A stretch of DNA of 64,000 nucleotides from JACJXF01 sp038316435 (lineage in GTDB: Bacteria; Bacteroidota; Bacteroidia; Bacteroidales; GCA-2748055): the NCBI GenBank assembly GCA_038316435.1, contig JBBQAQ010000007.1, positions 45,586 to 109,585 on the forward strand, written 5' to 3'. Positions within the stretch are counted from its first letter, which is position 1. Every line of letters starts with the position of its first letter. A program made the translations under genes and the position numbers. Under the pieces are notes generated by a model that had not been told where the DNA came from, did not search any database, and worked only from the letters and a program-made list of their open reading frames with translations. Shown here piece after piece: positions 53,727-63,198 of the stretch.

Positions 53727-53809
53727 CCCGTTAAATTTTTGAGCATCGCATTTTGTCACCAAATTGAATGACTTCAAAATGAAAGCATTTGTTTTTTGTG
53801 GATTTCCAT

Positions 53810-54571
53810 TCATTTTTTTCCACCGCCTTTCCCAATCAGATCAAGCACTCCGTTAATAAACGTAAGCGGATGAACTGGATTCCCAGGAACATAAAGATCA
53901 ACCTGATGAGTATCTAGAAAGCTACGGTCAATAGCATTACCTCCAACGAAAATACCAGCACTTATGGCATCTGTACCGGCAAGAATGATGATTTTTGGCG
54001 AAGGAATTGCATCGTAGGTTATTTGAAGCGCTTCTGCCATGTTTGAAGTTATGGGGCCGGTGATTACAATTCCATCTGCATGACGAGGCGATGCAACAAA
54101 CTCAATACCAAAGCGACCCATATCAAAATTCACATTTCCACAGGCATTCAGCTCGAGTTCGCAACTGTTGTCCCCACCTGCAGATACCTGTCTAAGCTTT
54201 AATGAGCCGCCAAAAAAGCTTCTAATTTGCTTACGAACCAATGTAGAATCGATTTCCACATTATTTTTATCCCCTTCCCTAATTATTAATCGTTCCCTGA
54301 CATTTGATGACAGTTTATAATCTTTTGTAAACTCAATTTTCTCCGGACAGGCTCTTGCGCACTCACCGCAAAACGTGCATTTCCCGAGGTCTATACTCAA
54401 TGGGGCAATGGCAATGGCATTTGTAGGACAAAGCTCCATTAAAAACACTTCATCCGTTTTATTTGCGGAAATTATCGGTCTGCCTCTGAATATCCCCGGC
54501 ACTTCAACTGTTGTTACATCGGGAATATACTGCTTTCCCTGGTGAAAAATTATTTTTAAATTATCAAGCAT
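53810..54571 (-). CDS. Ferredoxin-NuoB/HyfI fusion, small subunit of Ehr-like complex
   Basis: 253 residues. The first 80 form a ferredoxin-like domain with MELCPTNAI (C48) and CTFCGECARACP (C65, C68, C71, C75), enough for one [4Fe-4S] cluster. Residues about 115-250 align with HycG/HyfI/NuoB: FGIEFVASPRHADGIVITGP and VDLYVPG. The ligands of the proximal (N2) cluster are mostly lost: the usual SCNGCE is DNSCE (Cys replaced by D134; C137 kept), GDCA is GTDA (D201) and PGCPP is PGNPV (N231). It would be the electron-input subunit, yet it should not hold an N2 cluster. Last gene of the operon, 22 bp after the large subunit. Confidence 0.85.
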   Translation of the reverse strand: MLDNLKIIFHQGKQYIPDVTTVEVPGIFRGRPIISANKTDEVFLMELCPTNAIAIAPLSIDLGKCTFCGECARACPEKIEFTKDYKLSSNVRERLIIREGDKNNVEIDSTLVRKQIRSFFGGSLKLRQVSAGGDNSCELELNACGNVNFDMGRFGIEFVASPRHADGIVITGPITSNMAEALQITYDAIPSPKIIILAGTDAISAGIFVGGNAIDRSFLDTHQVDLYVPGNPVHPLTFINGVLDLIGKGGGKK

Positions 54572-54592
54572 AGCATGATTGATTAATCTGGT

Positions 54593-56101
54593 TTATAGAT
54601 CGTGTCCGCAATACGACAAATCAAAACTTTTATTACTAATCGGGAAATCTGAAATCTCGTTATTCCTTACTGAAAGAGCCAGTGCAAGCCAATTATGGAA
54701 GGAAGGATCCTTGATTTTATAACTGGAGATTTCACCGTTTTCATCGGTGATTGCAATATGGCAAATCTCCCCTCTCCAGCCTTCAGTAAGTGATATAGCA
54801 AAAGAATCGGGCTGAAGTTTCAATTCCGTTTTATGAGCTGAATCATTGGTATGACACTCAGGTACCTGACCTAAAAGTCCACGAATATATGCAATCGACT
54901 GATTCACTTCTTCTTGCCTTATTTTTGATCTGGAATACACATCTCCATGATGTTTTATAATGGGTTCCATACCTAGAGGGATATACATGCCATAGGGATG
55001 AGATTTCCGGATATCACGCTCCAAAGCATTCATTCGCGCTGACATTCCCACGGTGCCTATCTGCAAAACCTGATCATAGCTCAAAGCGCCGGTTCGCTCA
55101 AGTCGCGAGAGTGCACTAGGTAGCTTAAACAACTGTTCATTCATTTCGTCAAAGTCCGGTTCAAACACATCAAATACATCATGCAAGCGGTTTGCAAGGG
55201 TTTCGTTAAAAGGGAATGGGTTGCGGTCGGGTCGGACAAGACTCTTTGCCAGACGATTGCCGCACCATTCCTGGAAATAATTTATAACTGGAGTTCTCAA
55301 CCGTCCGAAAACAGAATTTCCCAGCTGGTATGCAATATCGGTACAAATACCACTCAGATCGCCTGTGTGAATAGCTATTCTCTCGATTTCCTGAGCAAGT
55401 GTGCGTGCATAAAGAATATCTGTAGGGACTTCAATACCGGCAAGACTTTCGTACAAATATGAAAATGCGGTAGTGTGACCTATTACGCTGTCGCCGGCAA
55501 TGTTTTCGGCAAGAGTTACTCGTTGAAGAAGTTTTCTCTTATTAATAAACATCTGTTCAATGCCACGGTGCTGGTATCCCAACTGTATTTCAAGGTGAAG
55601 AATTTGTTCTCCATTACAGATAAAACGAAAATGCCCCGGTTCAATAATTCCGGCGTGAACTGGCCCCACGCCTACCTCATGTAATTCCTCACTATCGATT
55701 CCGAAGAAAGGATATGTTTTTATTTTTTCATCGATATTGGAACGGTTCGAAGGGTAGCGCACAGGTTTCAGCCATGGATGATTGGTAAAGTTTATTCCGA
55801 AATTCTCATGTATCTCCCTCTCAAACTTCTCAAAACAAAGATTCCTGGCTGTAAAAGAATCAAGAGCTTTTTTACTGGAAACCCGACAGGCTGAGAGCAT
55901 AATGGTATGCTCTGTATCATCTGCTATACAACAAAACAATCGGATTTCCTTTCTTGTTTTTTGTCCGAAATAGCTCACGCAATGCCTTTCTGATCCGGCT
56001 TCCATCAGTGCCAGATTAGAACTAATAAAAACAGGATAATCAAGTTCCGGAATATTTTTCAGCGGAACGCACTGCTGATTTTTAACAGATAAGTAGTTCA
56101 T
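54593..56101 (-). CDS. HyfG/NuoCD-like large subunit without NiFe ligands
   Basis: 502 residues. The N-terminal 120 are NuoC-like (FEKFEREIHENFGINFTNHP). The rest matches hydrogenase large subunits: VGVGPVHAGIIEPGHFRF, GYQHRGIEQMF and LAENIAGDSVIGHTTAF. In [NiFe] enzymes this last motif is LAERVCGICxxxHTTAY; here both cysteines are gone (A202, S205). The C-terminal DPCxxC is replaced by SFDLSYCGHDL (492-502), one shifted Cys. No NiFe site can form, placing the protein with Ehr-type or NuoD-like subunits rather than hydrogenases. The start abuts the membrane subunit gene at 56103. Confidence 0.88.
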   Translation of the reverse strand: MNYLSVKNQQCVPLKNIPELDYPVFISSNLALMEAGSERHCVSYFGQKTRKEIRLFCCIADDTEHTIMLSACRVSSKKALDSFTARNLCFEKFEREIHENFGINFTNHPWLKPVRYPSNRSNIDEKIKTYPFFGIDSEELHEVGVGPVHAGIIEPGHFRFICNGEQILHLEIQLGYQHRGIEQMFINKRKLLQRVTLAENIAGDSVIGHTTAFSYLYESLAGIEVPTDILYARTLAQEIERIAIHTGDLSGICTDIAYQLGNSVFGRLRTPVINYFQEWCGNRLAKSLVRPDRNPFPFNETLANRLHDVFDVFEPDFDEMNEQLFKLPSALSRLERTGALSYDQVLQIGTVGMSARMNALERDIRKSHPYGMYIPLGMEPIIKHHGDVYSRSKIRQEEVNQSIAYIRGLLGQVPECHTNDSAHKTELKLQPDSFAISLTEGWRGEICHIAITDENGEISSYKIKDPSFHNWLALALSVRNNEISDFPISNKSFDLSYCGHDL

Positions 56102-56102
56102 G

Positions 56103-57530
56103 TCAGAGTGGTAAAATTGTTATTGCATCCTTAATTAATTCTGTAAATGCCTGAGGGGGATTTAATCCAAGCCAGAATGCCATGGCAAGCAGAATGTATT
56201 GTGATAGTGATTCCCAGGGAGATATTACAGGCACTCTTGATTCATCGAACCCCACAGGAGGAGTAAATAAAATCTTGAAAATGCTCTTACCAAAAGCCCA
56301 GATGATTATCGTGAGCATCAGTAAAACAAATAATAGCAGGCCGATATATCGTGCTTCGAACATGGATCTGAAAATAAGAAATTCGCTTACGAAGAGACCT
56401 GATGGCGGCATTGCAGTTGCACTTATAAAAGCTATCAAAATTACTATTGCACCTGCGGGATTGTATTTGAAATAATTTCCTACATGATAGATACTCTTGC
56501 TCTGAAACACCCGATACAACTGAGTAAACTGAAAAAACATGCTGGCTTTCACAAATGAATGAAGTATAATGTGCAGAATTGCAGCATAATATCCTATTCC
56601 TCCCATGGCAAGACCCAGCATTACAAGGCCCATGTGTTCAATGCTCGAATAAGCGAACATACGTTTGATGTTCATCATTTTCGTCATGTAGACCGTTGCA
56701 ACAAAAATCGAAAGCATGGCAGCAATGAGAATAATCAGATTTGCCCATTGGTGAAGCGAGGTTTGCGATACTACGGAATAAAATCTGAAAATCCCCACAA
56801 ATCCCATATTCATAAGAACACTTGAAAGCATTGCGGCTGCAGGTGCCGGTGCGGTATCTTTTGCATCGATACCGGCAGTGTACATTGGAACAAGTCCTAG
56901 TTTGGCAGTAAATCCCGTGAAAATAAAGAGAAAAGCAAGTCTTAGCCAGAATGGGTTAAGACTATCGGCATTTGCAATAAGGTTGGAAAACGACAAATCG
57001 TCGGAGCCGGCATGTTGCAAGGAAAGACTAAGAAAAAGTATGCCAATAAACACGAATGTAATACTGATAGCACATATAAACACATATTTCCAGGTACCTT
57101 CCAAAGCGAGTTTGTTACGATGATGATAAATCAATGCTGAGGCACTAAGTGTGGTAAGCTCAGCAAAAATCCAAATTACCGCGATGTGATTTGCCAGATA
57201 TGCCGCAGAAATGGAGGTCAGAAGCATTACCAATGCGGCGAAATAAATGCTTCGTGACTGGTTTGTTTCGTTGTGCTTCTTAATATAAAGATACGAGTGA
57301 TAAAAGGCAGGAATTGAAAGGATGCTGAGTGTGATCAGCAAAAGCAAACCGAGTGAATCGATGGTGAAATAGCCCAGTTCCGTAGATTTATAATGGTAGC
57401 AACTATAAATGGTAAATCCCCATTGAAGAACTGCATAAATGGTCACCAAAACGTAATTTAGAATCTGCCTTCGATTCAGATATATAAGGACGCTTAAAAG
57501 TAAGGCTGTAATAAGGTAAAATAGTGTCAT
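56103..57530 (-). CDS. HyfF-like proton-translocating antiporter subunit
   Basis: 475 residues, about 14 membrane helices, NuoN/NuoM/Mrp family. Motifs: VIWIFAELTTLSASALIYHH (conserved Glu), FTGFTAKLGLVPMYTAGIDA (Lys), FAYSSIEHMGLVMLGLAMGG, ILHSFVKASMFFQFTQLYRV (Lys) and ATAMPPSGLFVSEF. It should carry ions across the membrane in the complex. It lies 11 bp after the HyfE-like gene. Confidence 0.92.
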   Translation of the reverse strand: MTLFYLITALLLSVLIYLNRRQILNYVLVTIYAVLQWGFTIYSCYHYKSTELGYFTIDSLGLLLLITLSILSIPAFYHSYLYIKKHNETNQSRSIYFAALVMLLTSISAAYLANHIAVIWIFAELTTLSASALIYHHRNKLALEGTWKYVFICAISITFVFIGILFLSLSLQHAGSDDLSFSNLIANADSLNPFWLRLAFLFIFTGFTAKLGLVPMYTAGIDAKDTAPAPAAAMLSSVLMNMGFVGIFRFYSVVSQTSLHQWANLIILIAAMLSIFVATVYMTKMMNIKRMFAYSSIEHMGLVMLGLAMGGIGYYAAILHIILHSFVKASMFFQFTQLYRVFQSKSIYHVGNYFKYNPAGAIVILIAFISATAMPPSGLFVSEFLIFRSMFEARYIGLLLFVLLMLTIIIWAFGKSIFKILFTPPVGFDESRVPVISPWESLSQYILLAMAFWLGLNPPQAFTELIKDAITILPL

Positions 57531-57541
57531 CTCAGAGATTT

Positions 57542-58174
57542 TTAATAATCTTTCAATTTGTCAAGCTGATCAACATTCACATTTTTAAATACACCCCCAA
57601 TTTTATTAAGGAATACACCTAGGATAAGCACGCTGGCAAAGATATCGAGCATAATTCCAAGGTTAACAAGCATAGGCATTTCATTTCCAACAGCTAATGA
57701 GAGAACAAAAACACCGTTTTCAATAATGAGGTAACCCATAACGTGGGTAATAATTTTTCTGCGTGTGGCAATGATGTACATACCTACAAACAAGGTAGAT
57801 AGAGCAACCACGAAAAATATTTTATCTAGGTGAGTGTCTTTAATAGAATTTGCAAGAAGGATGGTAATAACGATTATAAGGGTAACGATCACGAGGGAGA
57901 GAAAATTCGGCAGAAATGGCTCAGCTTCTCGAGTAATGTGATTTCTTTTGAGCAGGTATGCAAGAAAGAAAGGCACTGCAATAGCTTTAAAAACGATCGT
58001 CTCAAGCATGATTATCGCCAGGTTCCATGTATTGATTTCCTGAAGCTGGAGAAAAGTTACTCCAAACAGAATAAAGCCCTGGAACGCCAGAATGCGGATG
58101 TACGTCACCATCCGGTTGGCAATCGACAGGTATAGAAGGCTAATTATGAATACTATTAAAAGAAGATTTATCAT
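57542..58174 (-). CDS. HyfE-like membrane subunit
   Basis: 210 residues with six or seven helices: NLLLIVFIISLLYLSIANRM, LAIIMLETIVFKAIAVPFFL and HVMGYLIIENGVFVLSLAVG, where Glu of IENG matches the NuoK-like conserved Glu. Corresponds to HyfE (partly NuoK/MnhC-like), linking the antiporter subunits to the NuoH-like one. Gap to the upstream NuoH-like gene is 23 bp. Confidence 0.88.
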   Translation of the reverse strand: MINLLLIVFIISLLYLSIANRMVTYIRILAFQGFILFGVTFLQLQEINTWNLAIIMLETIVFKAIAVPFFLAYLLKRNHITREAEPFLPNFLSLVIVTLIIVITILLANSIKDTHLDKIFFVVALSTLFVGMYIIATRRKIITHVMGYLIIENGVFVLSLAVGNEMPMLVNLGIMLDIFASVLILGVFLNKIGGVFKNVNVDQLDKLKDY

Positions 58175-58197
58175 ATTCTTGATTTTTTACATACTAA

Positions 58198-59103
58198 CTA
58201 ATTCAGTTTTCCCATGATAAGCAATACACCGAAAAATATCAAAAAGCTAACAGAGGATAACGCAAAAATAAACTGAGCATTATGACTCATTCTGAACCGA
58301 GCCATAAATGATTCAATAAGTCCGATAACTATTGCAAAAGCGAATTGAATTAGAAGGAATACAGGCAAAGCCACCTTCATTTCCAATCCCCCGATAAAAA
58401 AATTAGCAATAATGGCTCCGTACATGGCAAATTTAAGATAACCGGTATACAGGATCAGTCCCAGATCGAATCCACTGTTATCGAGGATCATTACTTCATG
58501 AACCATTGTAAGTTCAAGATGAGTTTTTGGATCATCAATTGGCATGCGACTGTTTTCGATCATGGAGAGCAACACCAAAACCACAGCAGCCATGGTTCCC
58601 AGAGCATATCCGATATAAGATCCCAGGTGAATTGAATTAAAAATGTCGTAAAAAGATGTAAACCCGGTAAGAAGCGCAAAGGATCCCATGAGAATAAAAA
58701 AAGCGGGTTCTGCAAACATGCTGAAAAGCGCTTCGCGACTGGCTCCCATGCCCTCGAAACTACTTCCTGTATCCATGGCCGCGATGATATTGAAGAATTT
58801 ACCAAGTCCAAGCAAATAGGCAAAAAAGATAAAATCACCGTCGAAACCGATCAAAGCTTTAGAACTTCCAAAGGGAATAAGCAAACTGGTCATAACAACC
58901 GTTGAAAAGTATATGGTTGGGGCAAGGCGAAAGATAAAACTCGTAGTTTCACTATATACACTACCCTTTCTGAACAAACGAAAAACGTCTTTCAGTGGTT
59001 GCAGAATTCCCGGGCCTTTCCTGCCTGACGCAAGACTTTTTGTACGGATAATAATCCCTGTAAAAAACAAACTTACGAATACTATGAGGATGAATCCTGG
59101 CAT
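58198..59103 (-). CDS. NuoH/HyfC-like membrane subunit
   Basis: 301 residues, eight helices. Motifs: GRKGPGILQPLKDVFRLFRK, where the quinone-chamber end would form, MIENSRMPIDDPKTHLELTM and VHEVMILDNSGFDLGLI, all characteristic of HyfC/HycD/NuoH. It anchors the peripheral arm and couples electron transfer to ion movement. It starts 1 bp from the stop of the upstream antiporter-like gene (59105). Confidence 0.93.
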   Translation of the reverse strand: MPGFILIVFVSLFFTGIIIRTKSLASGRKGPGILQPLKDVFRLFRKGSVYSETTSFIFRLAPTIYFSTVVMTSLLIPFGSSKALIGFDGDFIFFAYLLGLGKFFNIIAAMDTGSSFEGMGASREALFSMFAEPAFFILMGSFALLTGFTSFYDIFNSIHLGSYIGYALGTMAAVVLVLLSMIENSRMPIDDPKTHLELTMVHEVMILDNSGFDLGLILYTGYLKFAMYGAIIANFFIGGLEMKVALPVFLLIQFAFAIVIGLIESFMARFRMSHNAQFIFALSSVSFLIFFGVLLIMGKLN

Positions 59104-59104
59104 A

Positions 59105-61132
59105 TTATAAATGATTTAACATATTTATAAAATATACAATTTTATCGATAAACAGAGGGATGCAGATTACCAGCAGAATGAAAACAATTCCATATAAAAT
59201 GTATGCCTGCAACCTTCCGTTCTGAAGAAATAGAAACCAGCCGGTAACCCTTTTGATAAGTTTAAGCGGTTTGTCGATCAGATATCGTTCTATTTTATCA
59301 TAAGGTTGGGTGTCGTACTGAATTTTCAAAGGAAAAACCTCTGTGATTTCGACCTCATGCTTGCCAATATCCAGAAATGGTTTAGCCAACTTGGTATAGG
59401 AACGGATAAACGAACTTGCAGTGTACTGAATCTTCGGTGAAGCTGTAGGATAGGCACATCCCCAAGTTGGCTCTATGGATTTTTTTGCGTTTCGGGTGAG
59501 AAATTTACGAGCCAGAATCACTGCTATGACCAAAAGGATTAAGCCAAGACTAAGATAATTAATTTTATAGAGGGATGTGATCGCGTCAAAGCCTAGACCG
59601 CCGGAGCCTGCCTGAAATCCCCCGGTAAAAAGGATCAGAGGCTGCTTCAGGATATTCAGGAATATGGAAGGAAAAAGACCAATGAACATAATCATTCCAA
59701 CTGCAATGTAGATAGGAAAGTTTTGAAGGAATGGGACTTCATTAATTTCATCGGTGGAGACATGTCTAGAATTTCCCAGGAATACAACACTGAAGGCTTT
59801 CGTAAAGCACAGGACAGCTAATCCACCTATAAAAACCAAAGAAAGTAGGGAGAAACCTACAATAATCATAGCAACCAAGCCCGTATTAGAGAGCCAGTTG
59901 AAAATTCCCCCGTAAATAAGAAACTCAGATATAAAACCGTTGAGTGGCGGGAGTCCGCAGATAGCAATTGCCGGAATAAGAAACAGGATGGCAGTTTGAG
60001 GCATTCGCTTAATAATCCCACCCAACTTCTCAATATTCATGGTGTGCGAAGCTGTGTACACGTTTCCGGAAGCATAAAACAAAGCCGATTTAAAGAGGGA
60101 GTGATTGAGAGTATGCAGAAGAGCACCGGAAAAGCCAAGAACAGTCATTCCATGGTTGCCGCTTCCTATGCCAATGCAGCCTACCCCAATTCCAATACCT
60201 ATGATTCCTATATTTTCAATACTGTGGTATGCAAGAAGACGCTTGAGGTTGTGCTGAATTATTGCGAGCATCACTCCATACACACCAGAGAGTAAGGAGA
60301 TAAACAGGATAATATATCCAACGGTAATAAAATCAAGCTTTATAAGAAGAATCATTCTGAGTATCCCGTAAATTCCTATTTTTATGACCACACCTGATAA
60401 AAGTCCTGATATGTGTGATGGAGCAACCGGGTGCGCATAAGGAAGCCAGGTATGAAAAGGTACAAAACCTGCCTTTATTGCAAATCCCACGAAGAAAAAA
60501 AGAAACAGAAGCGTACCGGCTATTGCAGGCTGACCTGCTGAAAAAGCAGTAATAGCGCTAAAATTGTAAGATCCCGTTTCAAAAGCAACATAGATAAAAC
60601 CCAGCAACAGAAATACAATGGAAATATGCGACTGAACCAGAAAGTTTATACCTGCTTTAATGGCTATCGGATTATTGCTTTCGAAGATCACAAGTATGAA
60701 GGATGAAAGAGCCATTATTTCCCAGGACATCAGGAAAACCATGGCATTCTGAACAGCGCAAATACCAATGAGAGCAGCATGAAGTAGAATAAAAGCAACG
60801 GCATGAAGAGTAATACTGTTCTTTTGGGAAATATGATGTTTCATGTACTGCAAGCCGTAAAGTGCCGAAGTAATGGTGGTGAAATTGATTGTAAGTATAA
60901 ACCAGGCCGAAAGCGCATCCACCTTCACTCCTACCTCACCAAAGGGTATGGTTCCTGTAAGGATAAGATCGAAACTGTGTCCGCATAAGGCATGTACGGC
61001 AATGATAGAGCTTATGACTGTGTTAAGCAGAACTGCAGAAAGCACAATAATTCCCTGTATGCGCGTGTTTGCGAAAATTATCGCAACAACGGCAATGATT
61101 AACACGGCCAGAAATATGTTAATCAGCGCCAT
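59105..61132 (-). CDS. HyfB-like antiporter subunit 2
   Basis: 675 residues, NuoL/HyfB family: VFLMSWEIMALSSFILVIFE, FAIKAGFVPFHTWLPYAHPV, APSHISGLLSGVVIKIGIYG, HTLNHSLFKSALFYASGNVY and ICGLPPLNGFISEF, keeping the key Glu, Lys and His positions. The C-terminal part has PTWGCAYPTASPKIQYTASS, a HyfB/MbhH hallmark, and a final helix. A near-paralog precedes it; their coding ends overlap by 10 bp, indicating tandem duplication and coupled translation. Confidence 0.92.
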   Translation of the reverse strand: MALINIFLAVLIIAVVAIIFANTRIQGIIVLSAVLLNTVISSIIAVHALCGHSFDLILTGTIPFGEVGVKVDALSAWFILTINFTTITSALYGLQYMKHHISQKNSITLHAVAFILLHAALIGICAVQNAMVFLMSWEIMALSSFILVIFESNNPIAIKAGINFLVQSHISIVFLLLGFIYVAFETGSYNFSAITAFSAGQPAIAGTLLFLFFFVGFAIKAGFVPFHTWLPYAHPVAPSHISGLLSGVVIKIGIYGILRMILLIKLDFITVGYIILFISLLSGVYGVMLAIIQHNLKRLLAYHSIENIGIIGIGIGVGCIGIGSGNHGMTVLGFSGALLHTLNHSLFKSALFYASGNVYTASHTMNIEKLGGIIKRMPQTAILFLIPAIAICGLPPLNGFISEFLIYGGIFNWLSNTGLVAMIIVGFSLLSLVFIGGLAVLCFTKAFSVVFLGNSRHVSTDEINEVPFLQNFPIYIAVGMIMFIGLFPSIFLNILKQPLILFTGGFQAGSGGLGFDAITSLYKINYLSLGLILLVIAVILARKFLTRNAKKSIEPTWGCAYPTASPKIQYTASSFIRSYTKLAKPFLDIGKHEVEITEVFPLKIQYDTQPYDKIERYLIDKPLKLIKRVTGWFLFLQNGRLQAYILYGIVFILLVICIPLFIDKIVYFINMLNHL

Positions 61133-63144
61133 ACATTAAATATTGAACCCATTAAAACGATCAGAATAAATACTATTCCATAAACTACATAAGTCTGAAT
61201 TCTCCCGTTCTGAATAAAAGTAAATAAGTTGATGAACCGGTTCAGGATTTTTGAAAATGGATTAATTAGTTTTTTCTCAAAAATGTCGGTATAGTGTGAA
61301 GAATACTTTCTTTTAGAGGGAAATACATCTTCTGTTGTAAGCTCCTTGTATTCTTTATTTTCCAGAAGGATAAAGCCAAAGAGCCTTGAAAAGGTTTTGG
61401 TATAGGACTTTCCGGAATATTGCATTCCCGGATGTGACGAGTTATAGGCGCATCCCCAGGTGTTATCGATAAGAATTTCTTTTTTCCTGTTAATAAAAAA
61501 ACGCACAGCCAAAACAGCAAGGATGATCGCCAGAAAAACCAATGAATAAAGGCTTATATTTTTTAAGAGGGATGAATATTGCTCAATATCAGCATCAGCA
61601 AGAATCATACTTCCTGAAAAGTGTCCGTTTAGTATATTTACAGGGATTTTCAGAAACCAGAAAGGCAGAAAGGCTACAAGCAGCATAACTGCAATGGTAA
61701 GGTACTGAGGAATGAGCATAAGGTTTGAAACTTCCTGAAAATGGTGTTCCTGATTATTTCTGGGGGATCCGAGAAAAATCACCGAAAAAGTTTTAGTGAA
61801 AGTAAGTACTGAAATTCCACCAATGATGGATAATCCGGCAAACGCAACTATCATCAGGGTTATCTGCGCTACTCCAGGGGATTGGATGCCGTGGAGAAGT
61901 CCGCTGTAAATAAGAAATTCAGAGACAAACCCGTTTAAAGGAGGTATTCCGGCAATTGCGATTGCACCGATTAAAAATGCTGTTCCAGTAAACGGCATAA
62001 AACGGAGGAGTCCGCCGAGTTTGTTAACATCTCGGGTATGCGTTTGCTGATATACAGATCCGGCAGAATAGAACAATAAAGATTTGAAAAGCGAATGGTT
62101 CAGAACATGCATCAGGGCACCACCGAATCCAAGGAAATATAAAATGCTTTCGTTTCGAGCTATTCCTATTAAACCCAAACCCATTCCAATACCAATGATT
62201 CCGATGTTTTCAATAGTGCAATAAGCCAACATTTTTTTGAAATCGCGATGGATGGCAGCATTCATAATTCCAAACAGACCAGTTATCAGGGAAATACCGA
62301 TGAGTAATTCTCCAAGAATAAGAAAATCGGCTTTCAGGAAAGTAATCATTCTGAAAATACCGAATATTCCGAGTTTCACGATAACGCCCGACATAACGCC
62401 CGACACATGCGATGGAGCTGCGGGATGTGCATGAGGAAGCCATGTGTGAAGGCCAATAAAGCCAGCTTTGAGTCCGAATCCCACGAAAAAGACAAAAAAC
62501 AATCCCAGATTAGGGAAAAGAGTAAAATATGTTTCAATGGCCTTAAAATCCCATGAACCTGTTTTAAAATAAACCCATATAAATCCAATGGTAAGTAATA
62601 CCACAGAAAGGTGCATCTGAACCATGTAGTTGATTCCGGCTTTGATAACGCGGGAGTTGGTATGATCGAACATTACCAGAAACAGGGATGATATAGACAT
62701 TATTTCCCACACAATAATAAAGGCAATTCCATTCTGCACCATACAAACCCACAACATTGAAGACTGAAACAGCAGGAAAAACAGCCAGTGCAGGGAAGTT
62801 ATTGAAGAATTTGATTTGTAGGCTTTCATATATCCTGCGCCATAAAGAACTCCGGTTAGTGTGACAAAGCAAATGATTAGGACAAACCAGGCCGAAAGCG
62901 CATCTATTCGAACAGGAACCGAACCGATAAATGAACCGAAAGAAATGAAAACTTCTATACCACCAATACTAAGAGCAGAAAAGGCAAGGGTTGCAGTAAT
63001 TAAGGAAATAAGAATAACGGAAATCGCAGCAACAATGGCTTTGAGTCGGGCAGGAAGAAAAATAACAGCCAAAGCACCAACAATCAGGGTTAGAAGTTGA
63101 AAAGAAAACAGAAAAGAAGGTGATAAAAAACTGTCGAACGCCAT
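61123..63144 (-). CDS. HyfB-like antiporter subunit 1
   Basis: 673 residues and the first gene of the seven-gene operon. Motifs parallel those of its downstream paralog: FIIVWEIMSISSLFLVMFDH, VGFGLKAGFIGLHTWLPHAH, APSHVSGVMSGVIVKLGIFG, HVLNHSLFKSLLFYSAGSVY, IAGIPPLNGFVSEF and TWGCAYNSSHPGMQYSG. About 14 helices plus a C-terminal helix pair. Upstream, 50 bp separate it from the ORF6N remnant; a weak TTACTTTG -7-like word is the only promoter hint. Confidence 0.92.
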   Translation of the reverse strand: MAFDSFLSPSFLFSFQLLTLIVGALAVIFLPARLKAIVAAISVILISLITATLAFSALSIGGIEVFISFGSFIGSVPVRIDALSAWFVLIICFVTLTGVLYGAGYMKAYKSNSSITSLHWLFFLLFQSSMLWVCMVQNGIAFIIVWEIMSISSLFLVMFDHTNSRVIKAGINYMVQMHLSVVLLTIGFIWVYFKTGSWDFKAIETYFTLFPNLGLFFVFFVGFGLKAGFIGLHTWLPHAHPAAPSHVSGVMSGVIVKLGIFGIFRMITFLKADFLILGELLIGISLITGLFGIMNAAIHRDFKKMLAYCTIENIGIIGIGMGLGLIGIARNESILYFLGFGGALMHVLNHSLFKSLLFYSAGSVYQQTHTRDVNKLGGLLRFMPFTGTAFLIGAIAIAGIPPLNGFVSEFLIYSGLLHGIQSPGVAQITLMIVAFAGLSIIGGISVLTFTKTFSVIFLGSPRNNQEHHFQEVSNLMLIPQYLTIAVMLLVAFLPFWFLKIPVNILNGHFSGSMILADADIEQYSSLLKNISLYSLVFLAIILAVLAVRFFINRKKEILIDNTWGCAYNSSHPGMQYSGKSYTKTFSRLFGFILLENKEYKELTTEDVFPSKRKYSSHYTDIFEKKLINPFSKILNRFINLFTFIQNGRIQTYVVYGIVFILIVLMGSIFNVWR

Positions 63145-63198
63145 TACAATCAGTTTATTTAATGTTGATTATGCAAAGTAATGGAATTAAAAAGGAGT

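Noticed and set aside
54593..56101. Annotation as an active [NiFe] hydrogenase large subunit
   Set aside because: Neither of the two CxxC motifs needed for NiFe binding is present.
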